Assembly: GCF_009498035.1 (NCBI RefSeq)
Contig: NZ_CP034550.1
Coordinates: forward strand, 3,038,001 to 3,102,000
Length of the DNA: 64,000 nucleotides
DNA from: Saccharothrix syringae
GTDB lineage: Bacteria; Actinomycetota; Actinomycetes; Mycobacteriales; Pseudonocardiaceae
Direction of reading: 5' to 3'
How positions within the stretch are numbered: position 1 is the stretch's first letter; the number at the start of each line of letters is the position of its first letter. Under the pieces are notes generated by a model. It was not told where the DNA came from. It saw nothing but the letters and a program-made list of their open reading frames with translations, and made no database searches. Below are positions 1 through 9,469 of this stretch, in pieces. The translations under genes and the position numbers were made by a program.

Positions 1-2
1 CG

Positions 3-2984
3 GCGCTGCGGGCGATCCGGTACCGCACGGCGACCAGGGGGCTGACCGTCAAGCCCGGCGCCGACGGTGCGACGGCCGCCGTGGACGACACCGGGCGGGT
101 GGTGTTCGCCTCGGGCACCCCGGTGATGTGGGACTCGCCCCGCCAGCGGGCCGCGGCGGCGGGGAACGCGCCGCAGGGCCGGGAACGCGCGATGGACCTC
201 CGCGTCGGCGCGGACGAGCTGGTGGTCACACCGGACCCGGCGATGCTGACCGGCCCCGACACCACCTACCCGCTCTACATCGACCCGTCGTTCAGCGCCG
301 GGCAGAACCGGTGGACCTACGTCAACAAGGACTCGCCGGGCACCTCCTACTGGACCACCAAGGACACCAACAAGGCGAAGGTCGGCAAGACCTGGGGCAC
401 GGCCGGGCTGTACCGGTCGCTGTTCCAGATGAACTCCGGCGCGATCGCCGGTTCGAAGGTCACCCGGGCCTGGTTCTCCATCACGATGGACCACTCCGCC
501 GCCTGCGCGGCGACCTCGGTCGACCTGTGGCACACCAAGCCGATCGACCCCGAGGTCCCGCTGACCTGGACCAACTCCGGCGGCCACTGGCTGACCCGGC
601 TGGCCTCGGCGAAGGGGACGGCCAACGAGTCGACCGCGTGCCCGAAGCCGGACTTCCCGATGGAGTTCTCCTCGGCCGCGCTCACCAAGGCGGTGCAGGA
701 CACCGCGACCGCCAACGGGGACACCGTGGCGTTCGGCCTCCGGATCGACCCGGACGTCGAGAGCAGCCAGGACCAGTGGAAGTACTTCTACGCGAACACG
801 GCCAGGATCAACGTCGAGTACAACTCCCGGCCGCGCGTCCCGACCGGCGTCGGCACCGTGCCGCCCAAGCCGTGCGGCACGGCGACCGCGCCGACGCCGT
901 TCACCACCGGCGCGCCGACGTTCTCCGGCGTCCTGTCCGACCCCGAGGGCGACAACGTCTCGGGCGTGCTGGAGGTCCTGGAGGGCGACACCGTGATCGC
1001 CACGTCGACCACGCCGGTGATCGGGTCCGGCGGCGCGGTCACCTGGCCGCCGCTGCCCACCGGCGCCGTGCCGGAGGACCGGCCCGGCGCGGTGTTCAGC
1101 TTCCGGGCCCGCGCCCGCGACGCCGCGTTGGCCGGTCCGGACACCGCGCGGTGCTACTTCACCGTCGACAAGGTCGAGCCCGGCGCGCCGGGCGTGACGT
1201 CGACCGACTTCCCGAACGGCACGGCGGTCCGCGCGGTGGGGGAGATGGGCGTGGTGACCTTCCACCGCGCCGCCGCCGACACCGACATCGCCGGGTACCG
1301 GTACGGCTTCCAGCCCGATCGCGTCACGTCGTGGGTCGGCGCCGGGGCCGACGGGCGCGCGAGCGTGCCGATCACGCTGTGGCCCGATTCGCCCGGGGGG
1401 ACCATCGGGATCAACCGGACGCTGTACGTGCGCGCCGTCGACCGGGCGGGCCACCCCAGCCCCGAGCCGACCACCTGGAACCTCACCGCCACCCCCCGCG
1501 CGATCACGGCACCCCCGGTCCGCGGCGACACCAACGGCGACCGGCTCGCGGACGTGACGACCGTGTTCGACCAGGGCGAGGGCCGCACGGCCGCCTGGAA
1601 CCTCGTCTCCACCGGCACCGGGTTCACCGCCGCGCACATCGGCTGGGACAGCGGCGTGAACGGCGGCTTCCCGGCGCACCGCACGATCAACGTCCGCGGT
1701 GACTTCACCGGCGACGGGCGCGGCGACGTCGCGGTGTTCCGGGAGGACCCCGACCGGAGGGTCCGGCTCTACGTGCTGCGCTCGGACGGCAACCGGTTCG
1801 TGGTGGAAGCCGAGTCCTGGTCGGGCACGACCTACCGGCTGTCGTACCTGAAGGTGGTCGCCGGCGACTTCGACGGTGACGGCGACGACGACATCGCGGC
1901 CTTCCAGGGCCAGCAGGGCGAGCAGACCAAACTCTGGGTGCACACCGCGAACGGCGGCCGGTTCGGCGAGCCGGTGCTGCGCTGGGACAGCGGCGCGGGC
2001 AACCTCGACGTGACCGCGACGAGCTTCGTCGCGGGCGACTTCGACGGCGACGGCCGCGCCGACCTCGGCCACCTGCGCGGTCACGACGGGGCGCGGACCG
2101 AGCTGTGGGTCCAGCACGGCTTCGCCGACCCGGTGCTGCGGTGGGACAGCGGCGCGGGCAACCTCAACCGCGCGAGCGCGACCTTCCTCGCCGCCGACGT
2201 GACCGGCGACGGCACGGGGCGCGACGAGGTCGTGGTCATGTCGGACCGCGGCGGCAACACCGCCCGGCTCGACGTGCTCGCCCCCGACGGCGGCACCTGG
2301 ACCAGCCGGGTCTGGTGGACCGGCACGTCCTTCGACACCAACGCGGCGGTCGTGTCGGCCGGTGACTTCTCCGGCGACGGCAGGGCCGACGTCGCCGCGC
2401 TGTACGCGACGGGCGACGGCAACCGCCGGGTCTACACGTTCGTGTCGACCGGGACGTCCTTCGCGGACAAGCGCGCCGACTGGGAAGGCCGGATCGGCGA
2501 CACCAGGACGCCGTTCTACGTCGAGCCCGACAAGGTGTACCGGATCCAGCCCAAGCACAGCGAGAAGTGCATCGGTGTCGCGAACACCGCCAAGGACACC
2601 GTGCTGACCCAGTCCGACTGCGTGACCGGCAACAAGAACCAGCAGTTCACGATCGAGCGGCAGGGCGCCACGGACTACTTCATGCTCAGGGTCGTCTCCT
2701 CGAAGCTGTGCGCGGACGTGAAGACGTGGCAGCACGCCGACGACGCGCCCGTGCTGCAGTGGACGTGCAACGGCGCCGGTTTCCCGCAGGCGAACCAGCA
2801 GTTCCTCTTCGACTACGTCGAGGGCGGCGGCGTGGACGTCGCGGTCCGGCCCCGGCCCGCGCACAGCGGGAAGTGCCTGGACATCAGCGGCGCGAGCCAG
2901 GGCAACGGCGCCGCCCTCATCCAGTGGGCGTGCGGCGACGCCACGAAGTCGAACCAGCTGTTCTACCTGCGCCCGGAACCGTGA
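3..2984 (+). CDS. Secreted DNRLRE / FG-GAP (VCBS) / ricin-lectin protein, 5' partial
   Basis: The frame is open to the left edge, so the true start lies outside the window; the GTG at 81 is only the first internal start codon. The part seen (about 990 residues) has three sections. First is a beta-sandwich, wall-protein-like section with the WFSITMDHSA stretch typical of actinobacterial DNRLRE modules. From about nt 1530 to 2500 there is a run of FG-GAP/VCBS repeats, each with a DxNxDGxxD calcium loop such as GDFDGDGDDDIAAF. From about nt 2540 there is a C-terminal ricin-type beta-trefoil (SEKCIGV, GKCLDISG, paired cysteines). The family is exported and binds carbohydrate; the FG-GAP region probably forms a beta-propeller. 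No catalytic domain is visible in this part. The stop lies 48 nt before the histidine kinase start. The family call is firm, the ligand unknown. Confidence 0.85.
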   Translation, partial: ALRAIRYRTATRGLTVKPGADGATAAVDDTGRVVFASGTPVMWDSPRQRAAAAGNAPQGRERAMDLRVGADELVVTPDPAMLTGPDTTYPLYIDPSFSAGQNRWTYVNKDSPGTSYWTTKDTNKAKVGKTWGTAGLYRSLFQMNSGAIAGSKVTRAWFSITMDHSAACAATSVDLWHTKPIDPEVPLTWTNSGGHWLTRLASAKGTANESTACPKPDFPMEFSSAALTKAVQDTATANGDTVAFGLRIDPDVESSQDQWKYFYANTARINVEYNSRPRVPTGVGTVPPKPCGTATAPTPFTTGAPTFSGVLSDPEGDNVSGVLEVLEGDTVIATSTTPVIGSGGAVTWPPLPTGAVPEDRPGAVFSFRARARDAALAGPDTARCYFTVDKVEPGAPGVTSTDFPNGTAVRAVGEMGVVTFHRAAADTDIAGYRYGFQPDRVTSWVGAGADGRASVPITLWPDSPGGTIGINRTLYVRAVDRAGHPSPEPTTWNLTATPRAITAPPVRGDTNGDRLADVTTVFDQGEGRTAAWNLVSTGTGFTAAHIGWDSGVNGGFPAHRTINVRGDFTGDGRGDVAVFREDPDRRVRLYVLRSDGNRFVVEAESWSGTTYRLSYLKVVAGDFDGDGDDDIAAFQGQQGEQTKLWVHTANGGRFGEPVLRWDSGAGNLDVTATSFVAGDFDGDGRADLGHLRGHDGARTELWVQHGFADPVLRWDSGAGNLNRASATFLAADVTGDGTGRDEVVVMSDRGGNTARLDVLAPDGGTWTSRVWWTGTSFDTNAAVVSAGDFSGDGRADVAALYATGDGNRRVYTFVSTGTSFADKRADWEGRIGDTRTPFYVEPDKVYRIQPKHSEKCIGVANTAKDTVLTQSDCVTGNKNQQFTIERQGATDYFMLRVVSSKLCADVKTWQHADDAPVLQWTCNGAGFPQANQQFLFDYVEGGGVDVAVRPRPAHSGKCLDISGASQGNGAALIQWACGDATKSNQLFYLRPEP

Positions 2985-3020
2985 CGCGACCTCGTGGCCC
3001 GGGTGCTGCCGCGCGCCGCC

Positions 3021-3026
3021 TATGCT
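3021..3026 (+). promoter_or_regulatory. -10 box for a leaderless histidine kinase mRNA
   Basis: TATGCT followed by 6 nt and then ATG at 3033 is the usual actinobacterial leaderless pattern. No convincing -35 is visible. It favours ATG 3033 over the upstream in-frame GTG at 2994, which has no ribosome binding site. Confidence 0.45.
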
Positions 3027-3032
3027 GGCCTC

Positions 3033-4193
3033 ATGCGCTGGGGCGGCAGGGGGACCATCCCGGCGCTGGACCTCGCGGCGGCCCTCGCCATGGTCGCCAC
3101 GGCGTGGCTGGTCGGCCGGCAGTACGCGCCGACGAGCTGGGGCGCGGACCCGGTGGCCTACGGGCTCACCGCGGTGGTCTTCCTGCCGTTCGCGCTGCGC
3201 AGGCGTGCGCCGGTGCTCGTCCTGGCGACGAGCACCGCGGCGCTGGCCGTGTTCCTGGCGCTCGGCTACGTCCAGCTCGCGCTCAACTTCTGGGGGCCGG
3301 TCCTCCTGCTCTACACGGTCGCGGCGCTGCGCCCGCCCAGGACCACCGCCGCGTGCACCGCGGCGGTGGCGCTGACGCTGCTGTGGGCGGCGCTGGTGAC
3401 GGGCCTGCCCTGGTACATCGCGATGGCGGAGGCCGTGGTGATCCCGGCGGTGGCGTGGGCGATGGGCAACGTGGGCCGTGAGCTGGCGCTGCGCAACCGG
3501 CAGCTCGCCGTGCTGACCGAGCGGCTGCGCACCGAGCAGGAGCTGCGGACCGAGCGCGCGTTGACCGAGGAGCGGTTGCGCATCGCCCGGGAGCTGCACG
3601 ACGTCGTCGCGCACCACATGTCGGTGATCGCCGTGCAGACCGGGTTGGCCAAGTACGTCTTCGACGACGACCCGCCGACCGCGCGGGCCGCCGTGGACAC
3701 CATCGGCGCCACCAGCCGGGAGGCGCTGCGCGAGATGCGCAGGCTGCTGATGGTGCTGCGCACCGACGACGAGCCCGGCGACACCGCGCTGACCCTGGCG
3801 CACCTGCCCGAGCTGGTCGAGCGCACGCGCGCGGCGGGCCTGCCGGTCACCCTCGACCTGGCGCCGCCGGAGGTCGAGCGGTTGCCGCCGGGCCTGCAGC
3901 TGTGCGCCTACCGGGTCGTGCAGGAGGCGCTCACCAACGTGATCAAGCACGCCGGGCTGGCCGCCACCGCCGTGCGGGTGCGCCGCGAGGCCGACCGGCT
4001 CACCGTGCGCGTCGCGAACGAGCCGGGCCCGCCGTCGACGGGCGACGCCGGCACCGGGCACGGCCTGCTCACCATGACCGAGCGGGCCGCGCTCTACCAG
4101 GGGACCCTGTCCGCGGGCCCCCGCGCGGACGGCGGCTTCGTGGTCGAGCTCACGCTGCCGATCACCCCGGACGAGAAGGCGCCGACGATATAA
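3033..4193 (+). CDS. NarL/DesK-type sensor histidine kinase
   Basis: A 386-aa membrane sensor kinase (399 aa if the GTG at 2994 is used). The N-terminal half holds about five hydrophobic segments without a large extracellular loop, as in DesK/LiaS-like kinases that sense membrane or envelope state. After a short coiled coil (LTERLRTEQELRTERAL) comes a HisKA_3 dimerisation domain with the phospho-acceptor His in ELHDVVAHHMSV (about residue 189). The HATPase_c domain follows, with an N-box (VVQEALTNVIKHA) and a G-box (GTGHGLLTMTERA). The response regulator starts directly after its TAA stop, so the two are co-transcribed and surely partners. The stimulus cannot be read from the sequence. Confidence 0.9.
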   Translation: MRWGGRGTIPALDLAAALAMVATAWLVGRQYAPTSWGADPVAYGLTAVVFLPFALRRRAPVLVLATSTAALAVFLALGYVQLALNFWGPVLLLYTVAALRPPRTTAACTAAVALTLLWAALVTGLPWYIAMAEAVVIPAVAWAMGNVGRELALRNRQLAVLTERLRTEQELRTERALTEERLRIARELHDVVAHHMSVIAVQTGLAKYVFDDDPPTARAAVDTIGATSREALREMRRLLMVLRTDDEPGDTALTLAHLPELVERTRAAGLPVTLDLAPPEVERLPPGLQLCAYRVVQEALTNVIKHAGLAATAVRVRREADRLTVRVANEPGPPSTGDAGTGHGLLTMTERAALYQGTLSAGPRADGGFVVELTLPITPDEKAPTI

Positions 4194-4889
4194 GTGTCGG
4201 TGATGAGGGGATTGCCCGGAGCCACGGTCCTGGTCGTCGACGACGAGGTGCTGATCCGCGCCGGCCTGGCCGCGCTGCTGCGCGCCGCGCCCGGCCTGGA
4301 GGTCGTCGGCGAGGCGGCGGACGGCCACGAAGCCGTCGCGCTCGCCGCCGCGACCAGACCCGACGTGGTCCTGATGGACATCAGGATGCCCGGCCTGGAC
4401 GGCATCGCGGCCACCGGCCGCATCCTGGCCGACGCGCCCGACCCCAAGCCGCGCGTCATCGTGCTGACCACGTTCGACCTGGACGAGTACGTCTACGCCG
4501 CGCTGCGCGCCGGCGCCTCGGGCTTCCTGCTGAAGGAGACCGAGCCGCACCAGGTGATCGCCGCGGTCGAGGCCGTCGCCGCCGGGGACGTGCTGTTCGC
4601 GCCGTCGGTCATGCAGCGGCTCGTCGAGGCGTACGTCCGGCAACCGCGCCGCGTGCCGACACCGGCCCCGCCCGGCCTCGGCCGGCTGACCCCGCGGGAG
4701 CTGGAGATCCTCCGGCTCGTGGCGACCGGTCGGACCAACCACGAGATCGCCGACGCGCTCACCGTCAGCGAGGCCACGATCAAGACGCACCTCAACCGCA
4801 CCATGACCAAACTGGGCCTCACCAGCCGGGCGCAAGCCGTCGTGGTGGCCTACGAGACAGGTCTGGTCATCCCTCGTCACCAGGTCTGA
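4194..4889 (+). CDS. NarL/LuxR-family response regulator
   Basis: 231 aa. The receiver domain is at residues 10-125, with the acidic pocket VVDDE and the phospho-acceptor Asp62 in LMDIRMPGLDG. The switch Thr is in VLTTFD and the Lys in FLLKETEP. A LuxR_C helix-turn-helix follows at about 160-225 (LTPRELEILRLVATGRTNHEIA). The GTG start abuts the kinase stop (TAAGTG); an ATG three codons downstream is the alternative. It is the cognate regulator of the upstream kinase. It ends 6 nt from the convergent sialidase-like gene, so its targets are not obvious from context. Confidence 0.92.
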   Translation: MSVMRGLPGATVLVVDDEVLIRAGLAALLRAAPGLEVVGEAADGHEAVALAAATRPDVVLMDIRMPGLDGIAATGRILADAPDPKPRVIVLTTFDLDEYVYAALRAGASGFLLKETEPHQVIAAVEAVAAGDVLFAPSVMQRLVEAYVRQPRRVPTPAPPGLGRLTPRELEILRLVATGRTNHEIADALTVSEATIKTHLNRTMTKLGLTSRAQAVVVAYETGLVIPRHQV

Positions 4890-4895
4890 TCGGGT

Positions 4896-6683
4896 TCAGG
4901 AGTCCCCGCGGACCCGGAGGTGCCACAGCTGCGCCCCGACGCCGGTGCAGTTCCACAGCTGCGCCTGGACGCCGTTGTCGAGCGCGCCCCGCGGGAGGTC
5001 GAGGCAGAGGCCGTCGTCGTTCCCCGTCGCGAAAAGGTAGGTCGAACGGCCCACCCCGGACGGCTTCCAGTCCTGCGCCCCGGTGCTGTTGCAGCTCCAG
5101 AGCCGGACCAGGTCGCCGGGGGCCGCCGAGGTGTTGCCGTTGGGCACGTCGAGGCACTTCGAGGAGCCGGCCTTCGCGACGGAGAACAGGCCGCCTCCCC
5201 GGGCGACCGCCCTGAACTCCTGGGCCGGCCTGGCGCTGTCGCACGGCTGCTGCACGACCCGGGTCCCGTCCGCGGTCGAGTTCCCCTCCGCGGTGAGGCA
5301 CTTCCCGCTCTTGAGGTTGGTGATCTGGTAGGTCACCGCGGTGCTGACGCCGCCGGCGTCCGACGAGCCGTAGGTCGGTCCCGTGGCGAAGAAGGCCGTG
5401 CAGTGGTCGCCGACCCGGTCGGTCGCGAGGTGCAGCACGCGCGAGCCGTCCGCGGAAGGCAGGAGCGGCGAGCTGTAGTTCTGGCACGTCGTGTGGGCTT
5501 CGTCGGTGCCGAAGCCCGTGATCCTCACCGGTGAGTCGAGCTCGTACCAGCGGCCGAGCCCGTTGCTGCTGTTGGCGAAGACCGTGCTCCCGCTCTGCGG
5601 GTGCAGGACCGGGGCCGGACCGGTGTCGGGATCGCCCTCGGTGTCGGCGGCGCGCACCAGCCGCCCGATCAGCAGCAGCCGTCCGTTGGGACTGCCGCCC
5701 GGCGCCCAGGCGAGCGTGGGCGCGTGGACGAAGTGCCTGCCGTCCGCGGTCTTCGCGACCGTCCCGCGATCCGTCACCGAGCCCCAGTCCCAGCCGTCCG
5801 GCGAGGTGCGGGTGTACACCCGGCAACCGTGACCCCCTTCCGCGACCGGTTCGAGGTTGCAGTACTCGTAGGCCATGACGGACGTGCCATTCGGCAGCCG
5901 ACGCACGACGGCCATGCCCGGCGAGTCCTCCAGGTGCAGCTCGGCGTCGGCGCGGGCGTCCACCGCGACGGTGTTGACCGTCGGTCCCCAGGTCTGCCCA
6001 CCGTCGACGGACTTCCGGCGGGCGAGCACCTGCCCGTACCGGGGTTGCTGGGTCTTGTCGGAGAAGTGGACCACGAGCTCGCCGGCGTCGGTCACCGCGA
6101 ACTCCGGCTCCCAGACGCCGTGGCCCGCGGTCCCGGTCACGATCGGCGTGGGCACCCTCTGCCAGCCGCGGCCGTGGTCGGTGCTCTTCCACGCCACGAT
6201 CCGGGAGTTCGGGTTCGGCCGATCACGCCCGCCGCGGACGGCGTTGATCGAGGTGGCCCAGATCAGCGTGCCCGCCGGGCTCGCGCCGAGCTGCCGGGGG
6301 AACTCGAACAGCGTCGAACTGCCGGACCACTCGCCCGGACCCGGTTCGGTCCGGATGGTCGCGATCGGGTGGAACGAGGCGCCGCCGTCGGTGCTCTCGT
6401 GGATCGTCCCGCTGTCGTCGGTGTTGGTCGAGGCGAGGATCCGGCCCTGGTGCGCGGCGTCGGCGTGCTCCAGCCGGATCACGCGCGGGTACGTCGACGT
6501 CCCGTCCGCGAGGGCGACACCGCCGACGACGTTCACCGGGGTCAGCAGCGCGGCCGTGACCAGCCCGACAAGTGCCAGCACCTCGACTCCGATCAGGGTC
6601 CGACTCGATCCTCCAGCCGAGGCTAGTGCGGCCGCCACACCGCGCAGAACCCTTTCCGGCAGCGTGGAAACGCCCCTGGTCAC
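4896..6683 (-). CDS. Exported sialidase-like (BNR/Asp-box) protein with ricin domain
   Basis: About 595 aa. A hydrophobic N-terminal segment (VLALVGLVTAALLTP) serves as signal or anchor. The central part is a six-bladed sialidase-type propeller with several Asp boxes (STDGGASF, STDHGRGW, SVDGGQTW, SPDGWDW) at about residues 90-400. The last 130 residues form a ricin-type trefoil (GKCLTAEG, SKCLDVPNG). I infer an extracellular glycan-acting enzyme, perhaps an exo-sialidase or sortilin-like hydrolase. I did not confirm the full arginine triad, so substrate is open. The start is uncertain: GTG 6683 is used, while an in-frame GTG at 6758 adds 25 low-complexity residues. No strong ribosome binding site is seen at either. 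It is convergent with the response regulator. Confidence 0.75.
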   Translation of the reverse strand: MTRGVSTLPERVLRGVAAALASAGGSSRTLIGVEVLALVGLVTAALLTPVNVVGGVALADGTSTYPRVIRLEHADAAHQGRILASTNTDDSGTIHESTDGGASFHPIATIRTEPGPGEWSGSSTLFEFPRQLGASPAGTLIWATSINAVRGGRDRPNPNSRIVAWKSTDHGRGWQRVPTPIVTGTAGHGVWEPEFAVTDAGELVVHFSDKTQQPRYGQVLARRKSVDGGQTWGPTVNTVAVDARADAELHLEDSPGMAVVRRLPNGTSVMAYEYCNLEPVAEGGHGCRVYTRTSPDGWDWGSVTDRGTVAKTADGRHFVHAPTLAWAPGGSPNGRLLLIGRLVRAADTEGDPDTGPAPVLHPQSGSTVFANSSNGLGRWYELDSPVRITGFGTDEAHTTCQNYSSPLLPSADGSRVLHLATDRVGDHCTAFFATGPTYGSSDAGGVSTAVTYQITNLKSGKCLTAEGNSTADGTRVVQQPCDSARPAQEFRAVARGGGLFSVAKAGSSKCLDVPNGNTSAAPGDLVRLWSCNSTGAQDWKPSGVGRSTYLFATGNDDGLCLDLPRGALDNGVQAQLWNCTGVGAQLWHLRVRGDS

Positions 6684-6740
6684 GTGCCGTGCGTGGTCCC
6701 GTGCCCTGGGCTGCGCGCCGGTGTCGCAGCGGCGCTCGAC

Positions 6741-6869
6741 CGACCTGCTCCGCCGCACCGGTTCCGGGTGGACCTCTATCCACAGCCCGGGCCGGACGGC
6801 GAGGTGCGGGTGCTGGAGACCAACGCGAACCGCCCGAGCGGACTCGATATCGCCGGCGGTCCGGTGTGA
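6741..6869 (+). pseudogene. Fragment resembling the end of an ATP-grasp ligase
   Basis: About 43 codons, without a sensible start, read FRVDLYPQPGPDGEVRVLET then NAN and a short tail to a TGA. The pattern R-V-D-L...G-E-V-x-V-L-E-x-N is that of the last metal-binding strand of ATP-grasp enzymes. No upstream part of such a gene exists here (the preceding DNA is the sialidase-like gene on the other strand), so it is at best a remnant. Confidence 0.3.
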
Positions 6870-7020
6870 GCGTGGCGCCCACTGCTGGAACGGCCAGGGG
6901 CGTCACCGCCGGCACCGCCCCGACACGTGGGACCAAGCCGTGGACACCACCTCGCGCGAGGCACGGCTGGTGCAGCGGTACTGCCCGACCACCTGCCGGC
7001 CAGGCGAGAGGTAGTGCCAC

Positions 7021-7150
7021 TTACCCCGATAGGGGGACGCGGGTCGGGCCGCTGGCACCTCGGTAGGCGTTGTCCGTCCAGCACGGGTGCCGGTTCCGGC
7101 GAGGGCGCCGATGATGCCGTGGGTGCGGGCCGCGGTGAAATCGTGGGTCG
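7021..7150 (-). mobile_element. Degenerate IS5-family transposase fragment
   Basis: On the minus strand, two frames read consecutive parts of an IS5-type DDE transposase: THGIIGALAGTGT in one and WTDNAYRGASGPTRVP in the other. A frameshift separates the segments around the second catalytic Asp. The same HGIID module recurs in the remnant near 18.6 kb. No complete terminal repeats were identified. Confidence 0.5.
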
Positions 7151-7318
7151 AGCCGTGCAGTGGGGGCGAGGCATGCCGACCGGACAGGTCGATCGCGGAT
7201 GGGTGGAAGGGACTCGATGCCCCTGGTGCCGGCCTCGCTCTTGGTCGAGAAGTCGTCTACCGGGAACTCCGCCATGTCTCCACCACGGCCACAGTCCACG
7301 TCGCCAGGTCGGAAGGGC

Positions 7319-9412
7319 TTACTGACTGGTAGGCAACCGCGCGAGTGCTTCCGCCACGGTGCTTCCCTCGGTGGACCCCGATGCGCGGTACAACTCCAGT
7401 GCGGCGTTCCACCGGCGCCGCGCTTCGTCGAGATCACCTGCCGACGCGGCGAGCGCACCGAGTTCTTGAAGTGCGCGTGCCTCCTCGTGCTTGCTGCCGC
7501 AAGACCTCGCGTGCAGAGCGGCCTGGCGGAACGCGATCTCGGCCAGGAGGTGGTCACCTGCGCGGTGCCGGATCCGACCGAGCCTGCCGAACCCCTCGGC
7601 CGCGTCCAGTTCCGAGCCGAGTCCGATCGCGATGTCGACAGCCTCCTCGATGTGCTCGACCGCGTCGTCGAAGTGGCCCAGTTCCGTCTCCACGAGGGCC
7701 ATGCTGCGCAACGTGATCCCGACGTTCCGGTGCGCGCCGCTGCCGCGGTACCAGTCGAGCGCGAGCTTCTGGTTGCGCAGCGCGGCCGCGAATTCGCCGC
7801 GCCGGCGGAGTACGGCCGCCTCGTTGGCGAGTGCGTTGCTTCTCCCATGCCCATCGCCGAGTTCTTCGAACAGCTCCAGCGCCCGCCGGTAGTGCTCCAC
7901 CGCTTCGTCCAGTTCGTTCATCTCGACCAGCACCATGCCGAGGTTGTTGCGGGTGCGTGCTTCGGCGAGCGGGTCATTCGCGCGAACGCACGCGAGGAGC
8001 GCTTGTCGATGGGTGGTCAACCAGCCGTCGAGAGCTTTGGTCAGGAAGTAGTAGTCCCGCAGCGCATATGCGAGCTGCCAGCGCCGCCCGTCCAGCATCG
8101 GGTCGTCGATGGCGCACATCGCTTCGAGGTTCCGACGTTCGAGGTCGAGCCACCGCAGCGCGTCCTGGCGATCCCGGATGTCGAGAAGGGCTGCTGCTCG
8201 TCCGCTGAGCGGGAAGCGGAGCCGGTGTGGCATGACGATCCGCCCGACGCGGTCCGCCATGTGCAGGTAGTGGTCGAACAACCGCACGACCGCGGCTTGT
8301 CGGTCCTCGACGGTGTCGACCAGGTCGCACGTCTCCCGCGCGTAGATGCGCAGCAGGTCGTGCAGGCCGAAGCGGTCGGATCCCAGGTCGAGGACGAGGT
8401 GCCTGCGCGCCAACGACCGCAGTAGCGTGGTGGCGGTGAGGTGCGAGTCGTCGAGAAGCGCGGCCACGGCGTTCGCGCTGAACTCCGCACCGGGGTGCAA
8501 CCCGAGTAATCGGAATGCCCTGGCCTCCGGTGCCGGCAGTGATCGAACGGACCAGGAGAACACGGTTCGCACCGCGGAACGGGCGTCGTCGTCGTGGGTG
8601 TCGAGCACATCGAGGCGCGCGTGTTCATCGGCGAGGTCGGCCACGACGCCGTCGAGGTCGGTGGACGGGAAGCGGCTGATCCGCTCGGACACGATGCGCA
8701 ACGCCAGCGGCAGTCCGGCGCACAACCGCACCAACGTGCCTGCGATGGGGTGACGGGCCCGATCGCCGATCTGTGCGCGCAGGAGCGTCATGCCGGCGTC
8801 TTCGGCCAGTGGCTCGACCCGGAGCGCGGTGGCCGCGTGCTGGACCACGAGTCCGCTGAGCTGATGGCGGCTGATCACGACCACCACACCCCCGGCGGGA
8901 CCCGGCAGCAGTGGCCGGACGTGGTCCGCGGACAGCGCGTTGTCCAGCACGACGAGTGCCCGGCGTCCGCTCATCAACGTCCGGAAGTGCGCGGCGCGTT
9001 CTTCGACCGTGGCCAGTTCTTCCGGTCGCGCATACCCGAGCGCGCGCAGGAAGGCCGCCAACGCGTCCTGCGGGCGCAGCGGCTCGCCTCCTCCGAAACC
9101 GTGCAGGTCGACGTAGAGCTGCCCGTCGGGGAACTCGTGGATCACGCGGTTCGCCCAGTGCAGCACGAGTGCCGTCTTGCCGACACCGGCCATGCCGGAC
9201 AGGACGACGAGCCCGCTGGGCGGCAGCGCGTCCAGCCGGGCGAGCAGATCCTCACGGCCGGTCAGCCCGCCGCCGTCAGCCGGGAGCTGACGGGGTACGG
9301 TCCTCGTGGAGGCGTGCGTCGTGATGTGCACATCACCGTGGATGGCGCCGGCTTGCACGGCGACCGTCGCATCACCGGTGAGGCTGTTGTGCGCGTTGTG
9401 CCCAGGAGTCAT
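7319..9412 (-). CDS. NB-ARC/TPR STAND-type ATPase
   Basis: 697 aa from ATG 9412; an in-frame start 33 nt upstream lengthens a poorly conserved leader. The N-terminus carries the AGAIHGDVHITTH motif common at the front of actinobacterial STAND proteins. The NB-ARC core follows: Walker A GMAGVGKT (73-80), Walker B ALVVLDNAL (Asp about 147) and the GxP motif CAGLPLALRI (about 222-230). A winged-helix segment leads into at least six tetratricopeptide repeats (about 440-690), for example ARTRNNLGMVLVEMNELDEAVEHY. STAND proteins act as ATP-gated sensors that oligomerise on ligand recognition through the repeats. No separate effector domain is visible. It is last in a minus-strand operon behind two TIR-containing proteins, 57 nt after the stop of the second, so a conflict-sensor role is inferred. 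AfsR-like regulation is the alternative, but no DNA-binding domain is present. Confidence 0.85.
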   Translation of the reverse strand: MTPGHNAHNSLTGDATVAVQAGAIHGDVHITTHASTRTVPRQLPADGGGLTGREDLLARLDALPPSGLVVLSGMAGVGKTALVLHWANRVIHEFPDGQLYVDLHGFGGGEPLRPQDALAAFLRALGYARPEELATVEERAAHFRTLMSGRRALVVLDNALSADHVRPLLPGPAGGVVVVISRHQLSGLVVQHAATALRVEPLAEDAGMTLLRAQIGDRARHPIAGTLVRLCAGLPLALRIVSERISRFPSTDLDGVVADLADEHARLDVLDTHDDDARSAVRTVFSWSVRSLPAPEARAFRLLGLHPGAEFSANAVAALLDDSHLTATTLLRSLARRHLVLDLGSDRFGLHDLLRIYARETCDLVDTVEDRQAAVVRLFDHYLHMADRVGRIVMPHRLRFPLSGRAAALLDIRDRQDALRWLDLERRNLEAMCAIDDPMLDGRRWQLAYALRDYYFLTKALDGWLTTHRQALLACVRANDPLAEARTRNNLGMVLVEMNELDEAVEHYRRALELFEELGDGHGRSNALANEAAVLRRRGEFAAALRNQKLALDWYRGSGAHRNVGITLRSMALVETELGHFDDAVEHIEEAVDIAIGLGSELDAAEGFGRLGRIRHRAGDHLLAEIAFRQAALHARSCGSKHEEARALQELGALAASAGDLDEARRRWNAALELYRASGSTEGSTVAEALARLPTSQ

Positions 9413-9469
9413 GACCCGATTGTCGACTCGTCCGGCTGTGGGCACGACCGTCCGAAGAGTGCGGGCAGG

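Noticed and set aside
7319..9412. AfsR/SARP-type antibiotic regulator
   Set aside because: NB-ARC and TPR parts resemble AfsR, but no BTAD or DNA-binding domain exists and the operon partners are TIR proteins.
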